From an uncultured Marinococcus sp. (GTDB taxonomy: Bacteria > Bacillota > Bacilli > Bacillales > Marinococcaceae), in NCBI RefSeq assembly GCF_947493875.1, contig NZ_CANLSU010000005.1, positions 186,001-250,000 on the forward strand: a DNA stretch of 64,000 bases, written 5' to 3'. How positions within the stretch are numbered: the stretch's first letter is position 1; each line of letters begins with the position of its first letter. Shown piece after piece: positions 50,621 to 60,894 of the stretch. The notes beneath the pieces are model-generated. The model was given only the letters and a program-made list of their open reading frames with translations. It had not been told where the DNA came from and searched no databases. Position numbers and translations under genes: made by a program.

Positions 50621-50974
50621 TTATATCAGCTGCGCATTGGGTGTCGTTTTTTCGTGACTCTGGTACTGCCTGGCCATGATGCCTTCCGGGGTAATCTCCC
50701 AATCGGTGATCGACAGCACCAATTCGTGTCGAAAACCGGTCAAACGGCAGGAGGCCAGCTCCTCTATGTGTACCGGGCGCCCCTGCAGTTCCTCCAGCAG
50801 CTCGTACGTTTCCGGCTTCCACATCATATATTCGTCGTAAAAGAAAGGAATAAGTAATCCTTCCTTTCGCTGCTTTGCCTGTTCGAAGTTAACAATTGCA
50901 CTATCACGAAAAAGAGAGCCGATGTCTTCCCAGCGCTCCGAGCGGACCTGGGCTGCAATGAACGTGTTTCTCAT
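50621..50974 (-). CDS. Hypothetical protein (117 aa)
   Basis: This soluble 117-residue protein mixes helices and strands (RSERWEDIGSLFRDSAIVNF, then LVLSITDWEITPEG). AAAGGAG lies before the ATG, and a strong terminator follows, so it is likely a real gene. I do not recognise the family. It is the last intact gene before the composition shift into the polysaccharide cluster. Confidence 0.65.
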   Translation of the reverse strand: MRNTFIAAQVRSERWEDIGSLFRDSAIVNFEQAKQRKEGLLIPFFYDEYMMWKPETYELLEELQGRPVHIEELASCRLTGFRHELVLSITDWEITPEGIMARQYQSHEKTTPNAQLI

Positions 50975-51060
50975 CTATGACAACTCCTTTCCTCCCTCTA
51001 TTCCCAAAAGAGAGGAAAGTTAGTCATGAATGGTGAATGTTTTGTAAGAAACACTCCCAT

Positions 51061-51199
51061 TTACTGCGGCTGAAACAGCTCTACGAGCAGGAGCGCCACG
51101 GCCCCAAGCATGGTTGCCTAGCTGCCAAATTCGGTTAGCACAACTTTGGTCTGCTTGGCCTGCTGGGTGAGCCCGTGTTCCTTCAACCAGCAACCATAT
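51061..51199 (-). pseudogene. Remnant of a ROK-family protein C-terminus
   Basis: Read on the minus strand, this 139-base stretch encodes WLKEHGLTQQAKQTKVV, LTEFGS, an in-frame TAG, then ATMLGAVALLLVELFQ and a stop. This is the C-terminal end of a ROK-family protein (XylR/NagC repressor or glucokinase type), where a strand-loop reading TxFG is followed by xxxGAxxL. All upstream coding sequence is gone; AT-rich polysaccharide DNA begins directly beyond 51200. It is a decayed fragment, probably truncated when the cluster was gained. Confidence 0.65.
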
Positions 51200-51211
51200 A
51201 AAGTTTTATTT

Positions 51212-51901
51212 TCAATCAAAATCTTTTTTATCTATTATCGGAATAGTTCCTAAAATAGGTAAGCTTAGTTCTTCCGTAATATCTTCTTCATTTTTAATTG
51301 ATTTATCTAGAAATTCTATCATAAAAGCTAGACTAACACCTAAAATTAACCCTATCATCAAAGATATAAATAAATTTAACACAGGTTGAGGGTAAACTGG
51401 GGTATTACTTTCAGCTATTTTAGCTTGAGACAAGATGCTTACGTTGTCTACATCCATAATAGTAGAGATTTCTTGTTCAAAAGTTTCAGCCAAAGTATTC
51501 GCTAATTTTACAGCCTTTTGTGGAGAAGTATCTTCTATGGTTACTGTGGCCACTTGAGATTCTTCTTCTGCTGTAACACTTATTTTAGAACGTAAATCAC
51601 TTGTTGAACTTTGGAAATTAGTTTTCTCTAAAACTGGTTCTAATATAGCCGGACTAGTCATAATTACATTATATGTACTAATCAATTCCCGGCTTGATTG
51701 CAAATCTGTAGTAGTCAACTCTTCATTTTCATTTTGAGATTGATTGACTAGCACTTGAGTAGAAGCTTGGTAACGTGGTGTTAGAACGAAAAAAGTAATT
51801 ATAGCTCCTACAATAAGAGTAATCAAAACAATAGAAAAAATTAAACCCATGTGTTTTTTAGCTATTTTTAAAATTTCCAGTACACTAATTGATTCCTTCA
51901 T
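51212..51901 (-). CDS. Wzz/YveK-type polysaccharide chain-length protein
   Basis: This 229-residue membrane protein has a helix near the N-terminus (GLIFSIVLITLIVGAIITFFVL), an extracellular coiled region and a second helix near residue 185 (VLNLFISLMIGLILGVSLAFM), the Wzz/CapA/YveK layout. The segment PVYPQPVLN just before the second helix is the typical proline-rich motif. Such proteins set chain length and activate a partner tyrosine kinase; no kinase gene is seen nearby. GGAGG before the ATG at 51901 decides the start over a TTG at 51913. It is now separated from the other cluster genes by an IS30 element. Confidence 0.85.
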   Translation of the reverse strand: MKESISVLEILKIAKKHMGLIFSIVLITLIVGAIITFFVLTPRYQASTQVLVNQSQNENEELTTTDLQSSRELISTYNVIMTSPAILEPVLEKTNFQSSTSDLRSKISVTAEEESQVATVTIEDTSPQKAVKLANTLAETFEQEISTIMDVDNVSILSQAKIAESNTPVYPQPVLNLFISLMIGLILGVSLAFMIEFLDKSIKNEEDITEELSLPILGTIPIIDKKDFD

Positions 51902-52057
51902 ATAATCCTCCAACTAAAATTTCATTTTCTTATTGCGAGTCTATTATTGTATATCTAAATTCTCGTTATATGTTTTTAATATAAGCGACAAATCTAATAA
52001 TTAGTAATAGTAACAAAAACAAAAATAACTCACTACAAAATTTTTAACGTGTTTAAA

Positions 52058-53109
52058 TCGTCAAATTAAGTTAGACAAAGCATCGATCTCCATGTACCTC
52101 ATGAATACTTCCAACGGGGTGCAATAGTCTAATGATTTTCTTGGGATATGATTTCTTCGGGAGGCCACGGCGGAAACATACGACTGATCGACGTCCTGAA
52201 AATCCATGTGCTTGGGCAGACCGTCCTTTCGGAGCAGGCCGTTTGAATGTTCATTTAACCCGCGTTGGGATGGGGTTCCTGGATCCGCAAAATAAATGGC
52301 AAGGTCATGGCTGTTGCTGATGGACCGCCAGTTGGAAAACTCCTTGCCACAGTCAAAAGTGATAGATTTGAACAGGTGTTTCGGGAAACAGCTGCACCAC
52401 CGGTGCAGCGTGGTTTCAATATCCCTGGCCGTGCGGCCGGCTGGTTGCAGGGTAATAATGACTTTCGACAAGCGCTCGACCAGAGTGATCACGGCACTTT
52501 GATGGTGACGGCCCACAATAGTGTCTCCTTCCAGGTGCACGAATTCCTGCCGAAAGGCCGGATAATCCCGGTTTCTGTCCGTCAATGTCCGGCCAAACGC
52601 CTGTTTTCCCCGGCGTTCCTGATATCCGTTCGGTTTTCGCTTTCCTTTCATCGGCAAAGCGTTTCGATCTAGCACCCGTCGCTCGAATAGGCGGTATAGG
52701 GTTCGTCCGGAACAGGGCAGCGGACGCTCCTGGCGTCCGGCGATGACATCGGGGGTCCATCCCTCGCTGATTTTTTCGGTGACATAGGCCTGGTCGGTTT
52801 CCGATAAGACCGTTGGTCTTCGACCACAACGCTGTTTATTGGCTTGATACCGCTGAACATAATCGATGGCCCGATACCCTTCCCGTAAATAAGTCACGAC
52901 GTTGTGGATCGTTTGACGGGCACGCCCGAGCTGCCTGGCCATCCGGGAAACAGGGATTTCCTTCTGCGCATACGCTTCTATCAGGACGACTTCATTCGTG
53001 CTAAGATGGGTGTAGGTCATTCGTGATCACTCCTATGATTTCTTTGGTCGGAAATTCATATCGAGTGTATCACGAGTGATCTTTTTCGTTGTCTAGCTTA
53101 ATTTTACAA
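52058..53109 (-). mobile_element. IS30 family insertion sequence
   Basis: The element is about 1.05 kb, with imperfect inverted ends of about 24 bases: left TCGTCAAATTAAGTTAGACA (52058-52077) and, on the other strand from 53109, TTGTAAAATTAAGCTAGACA. The transposase stop codon lies inside the left end, as is usual for IS30. A target duplication could not be made out. Its base composition is like the older chromosome and unlike the AT-rich genes around it, so it jumped in after the cluster arrived or came from the host. Confidence 0.85.
52061..53020 (-). CDS. IS30 family transposase
   Basis: This 319-residue transposase is complete. It has an N-terminal helix-turn-helix (IPVSRMARQLGRARQTIHNVV), a second one near residue 85, and a DDE catalytic domain with HLEGDTIVG, ITFDCGKEF and LNEHSNGLLRK, giving the D-D-E triad spaced as in IS30. 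It looks active: no frameshift or stop is seen. Confidence 0.93.
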   Translation of the reverse strand: MTYTHLSTNEVVLIEAYAQKEIPVSRMARQLGRARQTIHNVVTYLREGYRAIDYVQRYQANKQRCGRRPTVLSETDQAYVTEKISEGWTPDVIAGRQERPLPCSGRTLYRLFERRVLDRNALPMKGKRKPNGYQERRGKQAFGRTLTDRNRDYPAFRQEFVHLEGDTIVGRHHQSAVITLVERLSKVIITLQPAGRTARDIETTLHRWCSCFPKHLFKSITFDCGKEFSNWRSISNSHDLAIYFADPGTPSQRGLNEHSNGLLRKDGLPKHMDFQDVDQSYVSAVASRRNHIPRKSLDYCTPLEVFMRYMEIDALSNLI

Positions 53110-53140
53110 TCAGCGGTGCTAAAAAATAATTCAAAAGAAA

Positions 53141-54286
53141 TCACATAGTTTTATTTAGTGAATTAATAATTTCTATGATTTTCTCTTGCTGTTCCCAAGA
53201 CATATTAGTTCCTGAGGGCAAGCATAAACCTTTTTGAAACAATGATTCAGAGATTGATTCTTCTGGAGAGTGGGAGTAGAATTTTTTATCCTTGAATACA
53301 GGTTGTAAATGAAGAGGTTTCCAAAGCGGACGAGCTTCAATATTATTCATACCTAAAGTTTCAATTACTTGTAAATGAGTTACATTCGTTTCAAGTGGAT
53401 CTATCGTTAACGCAGTTAACCAACGATTAGACTTAGTTTCCGATAATTCTGGCATAAATTCAAAACCAGGATTATTTTCTAAATTTTGTCTGTAATTCTC
53501 AAAAACCATTCTTTTTTGCAAAACTCGTTCTTCTAGTATTTCTAATTGTGCCCGTCCTATTCCAGCTAGAATATTGCTCATCCTGTAATTATAACCAATT
53601 TCACTATGTTGATAATGCATAGCCTTGTCTCTTGATTGAGTGGCCAGAAAACGCGACCTTTCTAAAGCAGCTTTATCGTTAGAAATTAGAGCGCCACCAC
53701 TTGAAGTTGTTATGATCTTATTACCATTAAATGAATAAACTCCAAACTTACCAATAGTACCACTTTTTTGTCCTTTGTATTCACTACCAAGTGATTCTGC
53801 TGCATCTTCAATTATTGGGACATTATAGCGATCACAAATAAATTTTAATTCATCCATTTTCGCACTTTGACCATATAAATTTACAATTATAGCAGCTTTG
53901 GGTAACTCTCCTTCTTTTTCAGCTTCTTCTAAAGCTCTTTTTAATGCTACTGGAGACATGTTCCAAGTCTCTGGTTCTGAATCTATAAAAATTGGTTCTG
54001 CCCCTTGATAAATAATAGGGTTTGCACTTGCTACGAAAGTAAAAGTTGAACAGATAACCTTGTCTGATTTACCTACCTCTAATATTCGTAAAGCCAGATG
54101 TATAGCTGCCGTACCAGAAGTCAATACTGATGCTCCGGCTGTTCCAGCATAATCAGCAATACTATTCTCAAATTCATTCACGTTTTTTCCAAGTGGAGCT
54201 ATCCAATTTAAATCAAAAGCTTCTTGAATATAATCTTGTTCTTTACCACTCATATGAGGTGAAGAAAGATGTATGCGTTCAGTCAT
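53141..54286 (-). CDS. pglE: DegT/DnrJ/EryC1/StrS aminotransferase (PglE-like)
   Basis: This 381-residue PLP-dependent sugar aminotransferase has GTAAIHLALRIL near residue 58, IIEDAAESLGSEYKG with the PLP Asp, and VYSFNGNKIITTSSGGAL with the Schiff-base Lys. It transfers an amino group to a 4-keto nucleotide sugar. Directly upstream are a PglD-like acetyltransferase and a PglC-like phosphosugar transferase, so the route to UDP-di-N-acetylbacillosamine or a close relative is likely. AAGGAG precedes the ATG. Confidence 0.87.
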   Translation of the reverse strand: MTERIHLSSPHMSGKEQDYIQEAFDLNWIAPLGKNVNEFENSIADYAGTAGASVLTSGTAAIHLALRILEVGKSDKVICSTFTFVASANPIIYQGAEPIFIDSEPETWNMSPVALKRALEEAEKEGELPKAAIIVNLYGQSAKMDELKFICDRYNVPIIEDAAESLGSEYKGQKSGTIGKFGVYSFNGNKIITTSSGGALISNDKAALERSRFLATQSRDKAMHYQHSEIGYNYRMSNILAGIGRAQLEILEERVLQKRMVFENYRQNLENNPGFEFMPELSETKSNRWLTALTIDPLETNVTHLQVIETLGMNNIEARPLWKPLHLQPVFKDKKFYSHSPEESISESLFQKGLCLPSGTNMSWEQQEKIIEIINSLNKTM

Positions 54287-54302
54287 AATAACTCCTTTTT
54301 CT

Positions 54303-54926
54303 TTAATTTTTTAGTTGTTTTGCAGGCGAACCGACAGCCTTAGAGTATGCTGGGAGATCATTTATTGCTGTGCTCCCCGCTCCTAACACAGCCCATTCCC
54401 CTACAGTTATATTCGGGATGATCGTTGCCCCCGATGCCACTTGGGCTCCTTCTTTAACTGTTACTCCTCCAGTTAAAACAGATCCGGGAGAGATATGTGT
54501 ATAATTATCTAGTTTGTTATCATGTTCTACGATGGCTCCTGTATTAATAATCGAATGGTTCCCGATAATAGTATTAGGATTTATTACTGCATTAGGCATT
54601 ATAACAGTCCCTTTACCAATTAACACATTCGATTTAACAACAGCTGATTTGTCAATAATTGTTACAAAATCATCTGTATTTAACAACAAATCTTCGATTA
54701 TTTTCTTTCTTGTTCTATTATTACCGATAGCAATACAAAATTTACTATTATTTTTTTCTAGTATTGAAAATTTCTCAAATGGGACATGCATCACTTGATT
54801 TTTTATTTCATACTCTTTGAACTTCATATCTACTATGGCCTTTAATTTCAATTCAAGATGTTCTTCTATCATTGACTGGATAACTCTACTGTGACCCCCA
54901 TCACCTATTAATATTACATTAATCAT
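54303..54926 (-). CDS. pglD: NeuD/PglD-type sugar acetyltransferase
   Basis: This 207-residue protein has an N-terminal Rossmann-like domain ([22 protein letters not shown]) and a C-terminal left-handed beta-helix of hexapeptide repeats ([36 protein letters not shown]). This is the PglD/NeuD layout: acetyl-CoA-dependent N-acetylation of the 4-amino sugar made by the aminotransferase. It overlaps the upstream pglC-like gene by 4 bases. Confidence 0.87.
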   Translation of the reverse strand: MINVILIGDGGHSRVIQSMIEEHLELKLKAIVDMKFKEYEIKNQVMHVPFEKFSILEKNNSKFCIAIGNNRTRKKIIEDLLLNTDDFVTIIDKSAVVKSNVLIGKGTVIMPNAVINPNTIIGNHSIINTGAIVEHDNKLDNYTHISPGSVLTGGVTVKEGAQVASGATIIPNITVGEWAVLGAGSTAINDLPAYSKAVGSPAKQLKN

Positions 54927-55525
54927 TTTTTGAGTTTTTGAGTTCCTTTAAATTTATGCATAGTAACTTCTCCTTTTTGAGAAATGCCTTCGCTTTTTAC
55001 GACTTTAATTATAGTTAACCAAAGAATTTTAATATCTAAACCCAAAGACTGGTTTTCCACGTACCACACATCATACTCGAATTTTTTTTCCCAACTAATT
55101 GCATTACGGCCGTTAACTTGGGCCCAACCAGTAATGCCTGGCCTTACTTCATGTCTTCTCGCTTGATGTAGAGAATAATAGTTTAAGTATTCCATTAATA
55201 AAGGACGAGGCCCAACTAAGCTAATATCACCTTTTAATACATTTATTAATTGAGGCAATTCATCGAAACTTAATTTTCTAATTATTTTTCCACCACCCTT
55301 TAAACGTTCATAATCAGGTAATAACTCTCCAACGGAATTTTTTTCATCACTCATAGTTCGAAATTTGTATAAAATAAATGGTTTTCCATAAATGCCTGGA
55401 CGTTCTTGCTTATATATAACTGGTGGACCTAATTTCTTTTTTATAAAAAAAGCAGTTCCTAATATAATCGGTGAAGTTACGATCAGACCTATAGCACTTA
55501 ATATTAAATCCATAAATCTTTTCAA
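54923..55525 (-). CDS. pglC: Initiating phosphosugar transferase (PglC/WcaJ family)
   Basis: This 200-residue monotopic transferase has an N-terminal re-entrant helix ([18 protein letters not shown]), [20 protein letters not shown], the catalytic [24 protein letters not shown] region and [12 protein letters not shown]. It moves a sugar phosphate from UDP-sugar to undecaprenyl phosphate, the first step of repeat-unit assembly. I place the start at TTG 55525, ten bases after AAAGGA and just after the previous stop; a longer frame to 55591 would overlap that gene by 59 bases. Confidence 0.88.
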   Translation of the reverse strand: MKRFMDLILSAIGLIVTSPIILGTAFFIKKKLGPPVIYKQERPGIYGKPFILYKFRTMSDEKNSVGELLPDYERLKGGGKIIRKLSFDELPQLINVLKGDISLVGPRPLLMEYLNYYSLHQARRHEVRPGITGWAQVNGRNAISWEKKFEYDVWYVENQSLGLDIKILWLTIIKVVKSEGISQKGEVTMHKFKGTQKLKK

Positions 55526-55532
55526 TTTATCT

Positions 55533-56687
55533 CTATCCTTTTGTAATTTTTTTAAATAAAGCCACTTGCTTTGAAAGAACTTTTTCTTCATTGAAATTAT
55601 TTAAGGCAATTTTTCTAGATTCTTTTTGATATAATTTTCTCTGATGTTCATTTTTTATCATTTTGTTTATTGCTTTTTCTAAATCAGCAACGGATTTAGC
55701 CCTAATCAATAAACCGTTCTTTTCATGTTGAACTTCTTCTCGACAGCCTCTAATGTTAGTAGCTATAATAGCATTTAACATTGCCATAGCTTCTATTATC
55801 GAACGGGGTAGTCCTTCTCGATATGATGGCAAGATAAATACTTCACTAAGATATAAAAGTTGTTCAGTGTCTTTACGAAAACCCAGATAATCTATTTTTG
55901 GTTTATTTAAAAGATTATTGATTTCTTTAAATGTTTCTTTATCTCTTTCGCTTGCGGGCAAATCACCAATAACCAATAAACGAGCATTGGAATTAAATTT
56001 GCTTACGTTATCAAAAGCTTTCAATAATTCTACAATTCCCTTTTCTTTCACTAATCTTCCGATAAAAATAAACACTATTTCTTTATCATTTATTTTTAAC
56101 TCTTTTTTTAATTTCAATATGTGGTTTTGATTTATTAATTCAGGATTAAATTTATCTGTTAGATCTACACCATTACTTAAATGAATAATTTTATCTGAAC
56201 TAATAAAATTATTCTCTAAAGCTAACTGATAGTCCTCTATGCTTTGAAGCAGGAGCCAATCAGTTAGAAATTTAGCTGCATACTTTTCGAGCGTGAAAAA
56301 AAAGTAATACTTTTTTTTAGACATTTCTTCATGAAAATAAAAACCATGAGCAGTATAAACAACTTTATTTACTCTAGCTAATTTAGCTGCAATTCTTGCA
56401 ATTAGAGCTGCAACCGGAGTATGAACATGAACTATATCGTATTTCCCTTTTTTCATTATCTTATATAATTCAAATATTGAACTTAGATTTGAGATTAAAC
56501 TAATAGACCTATCGATGTTAACATTAAAAAAATTAATATTTTCTTTTTTTAATCCATTTGTTAAGCCAGTATCTTTACAAGCAACTTCAGTTTCAAAACC
56601 ATTTTGACGCGACTCTAATATTAGAGGCATTAGTAGTTTATCTACTGTCAGATCTACAGCACAAACTTGTAAGATTTTTTTATTCAT
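55533..56687 (-). CDS. Glycosyltransferase family 4 (PglA-like)
   Basis: This 384-residue GT-B enzyme has a conserved middle [18 protein letters not shown], the donor-site [18 protein letters not shown] near residue 205 and [17 protein letters not shown] with the EX7E-like motif. It adds a sugar, retaining configuration, to the lipid-linked acceptor; its position before the pglC-like gene matches PglA-type transferases that act on bacillosamine-type acceptors. It overlaps the next upstream gene by 8 bases. Confidence 0.87.
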   Translation of the reverse strand: MNKKILQVCAVDLTVDKLLMPLILESRQNGFETEVACKDTGLTNGLKKENINFFNVNIDRSISLISNLSSIFELYKIMKKGKYDIVHVHTPVAALIARIAAKLARVNKVVYTAHGFYFHEEMSKKKYYFFFTLEKYAAKFLTDWLLLQSIEDYQLALENNFISSDKIIHLSNGVDLTDKFNPELINQNHILKLKKELKINDKEIVFIFIGRLVKEKGIVELLKAFDNVSKFNSNARLLVIGDLPASERDKETFKEINNLLNKPKIDYLGFRKDTEQLLYLSEVFILPSYREGLPRSIIEAMAMLNAIIATNIRGCREEVQHEKNGLLIRAKSVADLEKAINKMIKNEHQRKLYQKESRKIALNNFNEEKVLSKQVALFKKITKG

Positions 56688-57570
56688 ATTTTTCCTTTGA
56701 TTTATTTCGACATTTGATATAAATAAATAATGCTAAACCCGCTGGTGTAGCTAATACTGTTTCAAGCTTTTTAGGACTTTCATGAATATACCTTTTATTT
56801 TTCGAAAGAATGCTACTTGAAACATAATGTATGGCTTCTCGTAGCCTTACTGAAAAATCAGGGGCTACTTTCATTACTTCCTTCCGATAATGAGCAAAAC
56901 CCTTCGGTGCTTTTTCATATAATTTCATTTTATTATTAGTTCCACCATCTGGTAAATACTCCACGTAACATAGTATTTCATCTAAAGTAATCATTTTGAA
57001 ATCCTTATCGATCTTGAAATACTTATAACCTATTGGTAAATAATTTTCTCCTGAATTAATTGGGTAGTATTCTTTTTTCATTAAATCTGTTCTATATACT
57101 AATTTGAAATCTCCTCTAATTTTATATTTATATCGAAGATCATACAATGTGGTTTCTTTTAATTTAGGTGGGAGTTCCGCGTTTATTTCATCATTCGGAT
57201 TAGCATCTAAACCAATAATACCGCTGTGCTTATTTCCACCTTTATTTTTCCAAGTACTAACTATTTTTCTAACCGCTTCGTCTGCTAAATAATCGTCAGA
57301 ATCACAACACACACACAGTTCAGTTTTAATTAATTTATGAGCGGTATTATGAGCAGCATGCATTCCAGCATTTTTTTGGTAAACGTATTTAATTTCTATT
57401 TTATTTTCTTTTATCCATGATTGGATTAAATCTTCTGTGTTATCGTTAGAGCCATCATCTATAATGAGCCATTTAAAATCTTGAGATGTTTGACGAGTTA
57501 AACTTTCATAACACTTTTTTAATGTATAAGCCCTATTGTAAGTTGGGGTAAATACCGTAAGAGTCTGCAT
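56680..57570 (-). CDS. Glycosyltransferase family 2
   Basis: This 296-residue GT-A enzyme begins QTLTVFTPTYNRAYTLKKCY, has IIDDGSNDNTEDL and the metal-binding CDSDDYLADEAV (DxD). It transfers one sugar of the repeat unit with inversion. The start is the ATG eight bases after AAGGTGG; an ATG at 57582 touches that signal. Donor and acceptor cannot be read. Confidence 0.87.
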   Translation of the reverse strand: MQTLTVFTPTYNRAYTLKKCYESLTRQTSQDFKWLIIDDGSNDNTEDLIQSWIKENKIEIKYVYQKNAGMHAAHNTAHKLIKTELCVCCDSDDYLADEAVRKIVSTWKNKGGNKHSGIIGLDANPNDEINAELPPKLKETTLYDLRYKYKIRGDFKLVYRTDLMKKEYYPINSGENYLPIGYKYFKIDKDFKMITLDEILCYVEYLPDGGTNNKMKLYEKAPKGFAHYRKEVMKVAPDFSVRLREAIHYVSSSILSKNKRYIHESPKKLETVLATPAGLALFIYIKCRNKSKEKYE

Positions 57571-57593
57571 ACTATCATCCACCTTAATCTTTA

Positions 57594-58169
57594 TTATCTT
57601 TTTTTAATTTCTTTAGCCGGTATTCCACCTAATACGATATTTTCATTTATGAAATCTTTTGTAACTAATGTGTGGGCAGCCACTATATTTCCAGAACCTA
57701 ATTTTATTCCACATAAAATTGTAGATTTTGCCCCTATCCAGACATTATTCGAAATCAAAACTTTATTAGTTGAAATTTTTTGGTCTTTAATGGGAACGTC
57801 TTTTAATTTGTAATTGTGAGTGGTGGACATAATTGTAACCCCGTGAGCTATCGATACATCGTTACCAATTTCTACGCCCCCATTAGCCTCAATATAACAC
57901 ATAGGGTGCACACTAACGTTATTTCCTATTGATAAATTTTCAATTCCAAATATATAAACACCTGAATGTACAGAAACATTGTCACCACACGATCTTGTTA
58001 AATTTCTTAATAAGATATACCTAATAAGTATTCCGGGCAATCCTTTCGTTTGAGAGAAAAAAAGCCATAGAATCTTATTCATATTTTTAGGAATATAACT
58101 ATTTATTAACACTAGTAAATTTATAACTGATTTATATTTATTAAAATTTTCTCGGCCTCTTTTTTTCAT
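57594..58169 (-). CDS. Hexapeptide-repeat acyltransferase
   Basis: This 191-residue protein has a left-handed beta-helix (VSVHSGVYIFGIENLSIGNN, CYIEANGGVEIGNDVSIAHG), the catalytic-type His in STTHNY, and WIGAKSTILCGIKLGSGNIV, as in WcaF/maltose O-acetyltransferase types. It likely acetylates a hydroxyl of the polysaccharide or its precursor. AAGGAG precedes the ATG. Confidence 0.83.
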   Translation of the reverse strand: MKKRGRENFNKYKSVINLLVLINSYIPKNMNKILWLFFSQTKGLPGILIRYILLRNLTRSCGDNVSVHSGVYIFGIENLSIGNNVSVHPMCYIEANGGVEIGNDVSIAHGVTIMSTTHNYKLKDVPIKDQKISTNKVLISNNVWIGAKSTILCGIKLGSGNIVAAHTLVTKDFINENIVLGGIPAKEIKKR

Positions 58170-58223
58170 TATTTACTCCTTCTACAAATTATTTAATGAA
58201 CTTACGAGTTCTAGGAGTGATAT

Positions 58224-59426
58224 TTATTCCTCTATAATTTTTTGAAATATATTCAAGCTTTCTGTGTCGTCATACATATCGAAGGCTAAATTTCTTTTAA
58301 ACTTTTGCACAAGATAGTCTTCTTTTTTTACCCTTAATATACATTTTGCTAAATCTCTAGCGTTCATATTAGAAATCAAGCCAGTTTTTTCATGAACAAT
58401 TTGTTCATGTACTGTCTCAAAATTAGTGGCAACAATTGGTTTTAATAATTGCTTAGCCTCATCTATTACGTTAGATTTACCTTCAAACCTAGAAGGATGA
58501 ACTAAAATATCAGTGTTTTTAATAAATTCACCTGTATTTAAATGGGCTCCTAATAGTATAAAATAATTTTGTAATCCTTTTTGGTAGATCATTTTTTCTA
58601 ACTTTTTTCTATAAGACCCTTCACCCAAAACGTACCATACAACTTTATTGTTTTTTTTCACAAGAATTTCTAAAGCTTCAATAGCCAAATCAAGGCCCTT
58701 ATTAGGATCTAATCTGCATATAGTTAGCAAGTTAGTTGTTTCTTCACTTTTTTTCATACTCTTTGTGTTAACCGGAATGTTTCTATACATTTTAAAAGGA
58801 GAAACGTTATACATTACAATTATTTTTTCTTCTGTTTCAGGAAATATACTCAAAAATATGTTTTTGCAAAGATGAGACACAGAAAGTATACTATCTATCG
58901 TCTGAAAATATGGTCTATCTATTTCAACGTTTCTTTTTAAAACCCTATAATCGGATCTAATCCATCCAATTTTTTTCCTGGCTCGCACGCAGTCCACAAC
59001 AAACATTATCGAATGTCCGCCAGAAACCCCTATAGCAACATCGAATTCTTGATTTAATTTTGGCAGTTTTTTTTTGTTTTCAACCCAAAACTTTTGCTTT
59101 TGTTCAGTCATATTTTTTTTCATAAAGCCCAAGAGAACAGTTAAAATAGCTTTAAACGCTAATTTAAAATTAGAAGAAAGAAGAAATTTTATTGTTTTGC
59201 GGATAAATATTTTAGGTGCAAGAATTGCATAATTCACTGTTGAATCAGGTGTTATTACAGAAACTTCATTAGGTAAATGTTTCATTAATTTTCCTTCGGC
59301 ACTCAATGAAAGGATGCTTACCTCATAGTAATCAAAATTTATTTTGTAAAGAAGTGAAAGTAAACTTTTTTGTGGTCCACCGATATTAAAGTTATTTACT
59401 ACAAATAGAATTTTCTTTTTTTCCAT
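58224..59426 (-). CDS. Glycosyltransferase family 4
   Basis: This 400-residue GT-B enzyme begins ILFVVNNFNIGGPQKSLLSL, has TICRLDPNKGLDLAIEAL in the donor domain and VHPSRFEGKSNVIDEAKQL with the EX7E-like pair. It should add one sugar of the repeat. I use the ATG eight bases after AGGAG; a longer frame to 59477 overlaps the flippase gene and has no signal. Confidence 0.86.
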   Translation of the reverse strand: MEKKKILFVVNNFNIGGPQKSLLSLLYKINFDYYEVSILSLSAEGKLMKHLPNEVSVITPDSTVNYAILAPKIFIRKTIKFLLSSNFKLAFKAILTVLLGFMKKNMTEQKQKFWVENKKKLPKLNQEFDVAIGVSGGHSIMFVVDCVRARKKIGWIRSDYRVLKRNVEIDRPYFQTIDSILSVSHLCKNIFLSIFPETEEKIIVMYNVSPFKMYRNIPVNTKSMKKSEETTNLLTICRLDPNKGLDLAIEALEILVKKNNKVVWYVLGEGSYRKKLEKMIYQKGLQNYFILLGAHLNTGEFIKNTDILVHPSRFEGKSNVIDEAKQLLKPIVATNFETVHEQIVHEKTGLISNMNARDLAKCILRVKKEDYLVQKFKRNLAFDMYDDTESLNIFQKIIEE

Positions 59427-59463
59427 GAGTAAAACTCCTATAGTATTTGATATCTTCCTATTT

Positions 59464-60831
59464 TTATTTAATCTCATTTAATTCTTTTATCACTAATAAT
59501 GGCCACTTCCAATTATTGTATAGTAGCTGGACTATACATATTGGAAGAATGAGATGCCATAAATTTGCTTCAAAATTATACAAAAGAGAAAATTGTATAA
59601 TTAAAATTACTAAACTAGATATAATAAAAGCTCTATAATGTGGTAAAACGTTTTTGGTAGCAATGAAGGTTGCAAAAACAGTATGATTATTGTATAAAAA
59701 TATATAAAACATTATGGCAAGTGTATAAGACCAATGTAAAGATTCTACATTTGAATTAATAACTTCTAAAAGTTTTTCTGCAATAATAAAAAATGCAAGA
59801 AAAGATATCGAAATAATAGAATAATTAATTACCAATGCTTTTTTAAAAGTTCTTTTTAATAATCTATATTTTTGTTTTAATCTATATGAATTAAATTGAG
59901 GTAAAAAGGTATTAAAAAAAGTATTCCCTACTACAGTCGTCAACGATAAAACTTGAAGAGTAAAACCCAAGGCTGCAGTAGTACTCAAACTTAAAAAAGC
60001 AGAGCTTAATAAAGTAGTAGAACGTAGATTAATATAATTTGATATAGATACTAAAGCTTGCTTATAAGTATTGGGTAAAAGCCTCTTGAAAATATTTACG
60101 TACTCTAATCGGTGCATTTTCTTTTTTAATAAAGGCTTAATATAATTTTTATTGTTTTGATAAGAATAAAACATTATATTAGCTAAAATTCTATTTACTG
60201 CTATAGATGTGAGATATGCAATACTCACCCCTACAAGGCCAAAACCCAACATTAAAAAAATAACCGTAAATAACAGTTGAGTTAACTTTGTGAATATTAA
60301 AATCTGTTGATTTTGCTTCACAGCGCCTATACCTTTTAAAATGGGGTTCCAGTAGGCATATTTCATATGTAGAAATACAGCGGTTGAATATATTATCCAT
60401 GCACTTAAAGTATTTTTTAAAGGTAACTCTGAAACAGAAATTTGTTTTATATAATAGCTACCGATTGTTAAAAGACCTATAAATATGGTTAAACCTAAAA
60501 ATAGATAAATTATTTTAGTTGTTCGAAATAACTTAACAAATAACTCATAATTCGGTCTCTTATCTTCTACAGAAAGCTCTTGGAAGCTAGAAGAAGTAAT
60601 TTCTTCTGCTCCTTCCCATATATAAGTAACATTTCTAGATAAAGTGGTCATAAAACCAAGATCTAATAAAATAACCAAGCTAGAAACAGCAGTAAAAGTG
60701 TACCACAAACCAACTTCTGGAGATGTTAAATATGCTAAAATAAATGGTAACAACAACAAATTTATTCCATTAAATAAGATTAAACTAAAATAACTCCATT
60801 TTACATCTGACTTTGAGATATTTATTGACAT
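59464..60831 (-). CDS. Wzx-type oligosaccharide flippase
   Basis: This 455-residue protein has about 12 to 14 helices spread evenly, begins SDVKWSYFSLILFNGINLLL, and has the polysaccharide synthase-like topology of Wzx/MATE flippases. It should turn the lipid-linked repeat unit across the membrane. Identification rests on topology and context, as sequence conservation is low in this family. Confidence 0.8.
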   Translation of the reverse strand: MSINISKSDVKWSYFSLILFNGINLLLLPFILAYLTSPEVGLWYTFTAVSSLVILLDLGFMTTLSRNVTYIWEGAEEITSSSFQELSVEDKRPNYELFVKLFRTTKIIYLFLGLTIFIGLLTIGSYYIKQISVSELPLKNTLSAWIIYSTAVFLHMKYAYWNPILKGIGAVKQNQQILIFTKLTQLLFTVIFLMLGFGLVGVSIAYLTSIAVNRILANIMFYSYQNNKNYIKPLLKKKMHRLEYVNIFKRLLPNTYKQALVSISNYINLRSTTLLSSAFLSLSTTAALGFTLQVLSLTTVVGNTFFNTFLPQFNSYRLKQKYRLLKRTFKKALVINYSIISISFLAFFIIAEKLLEVINSNVESLHWSYTLAIMFYIFLYNNHTVFATFIATKNVLPHYRAFIISSLVILIIQFSLLYNFEANLWHLILPICIVQLLYNNWKWPLLVIKELNEIK

Positions 60832-60894
60832 AGTATTTATAAAACCTCTTCATTTTAAATAATATTAGAATCTCCAATTAAACTTTGTATGTGT

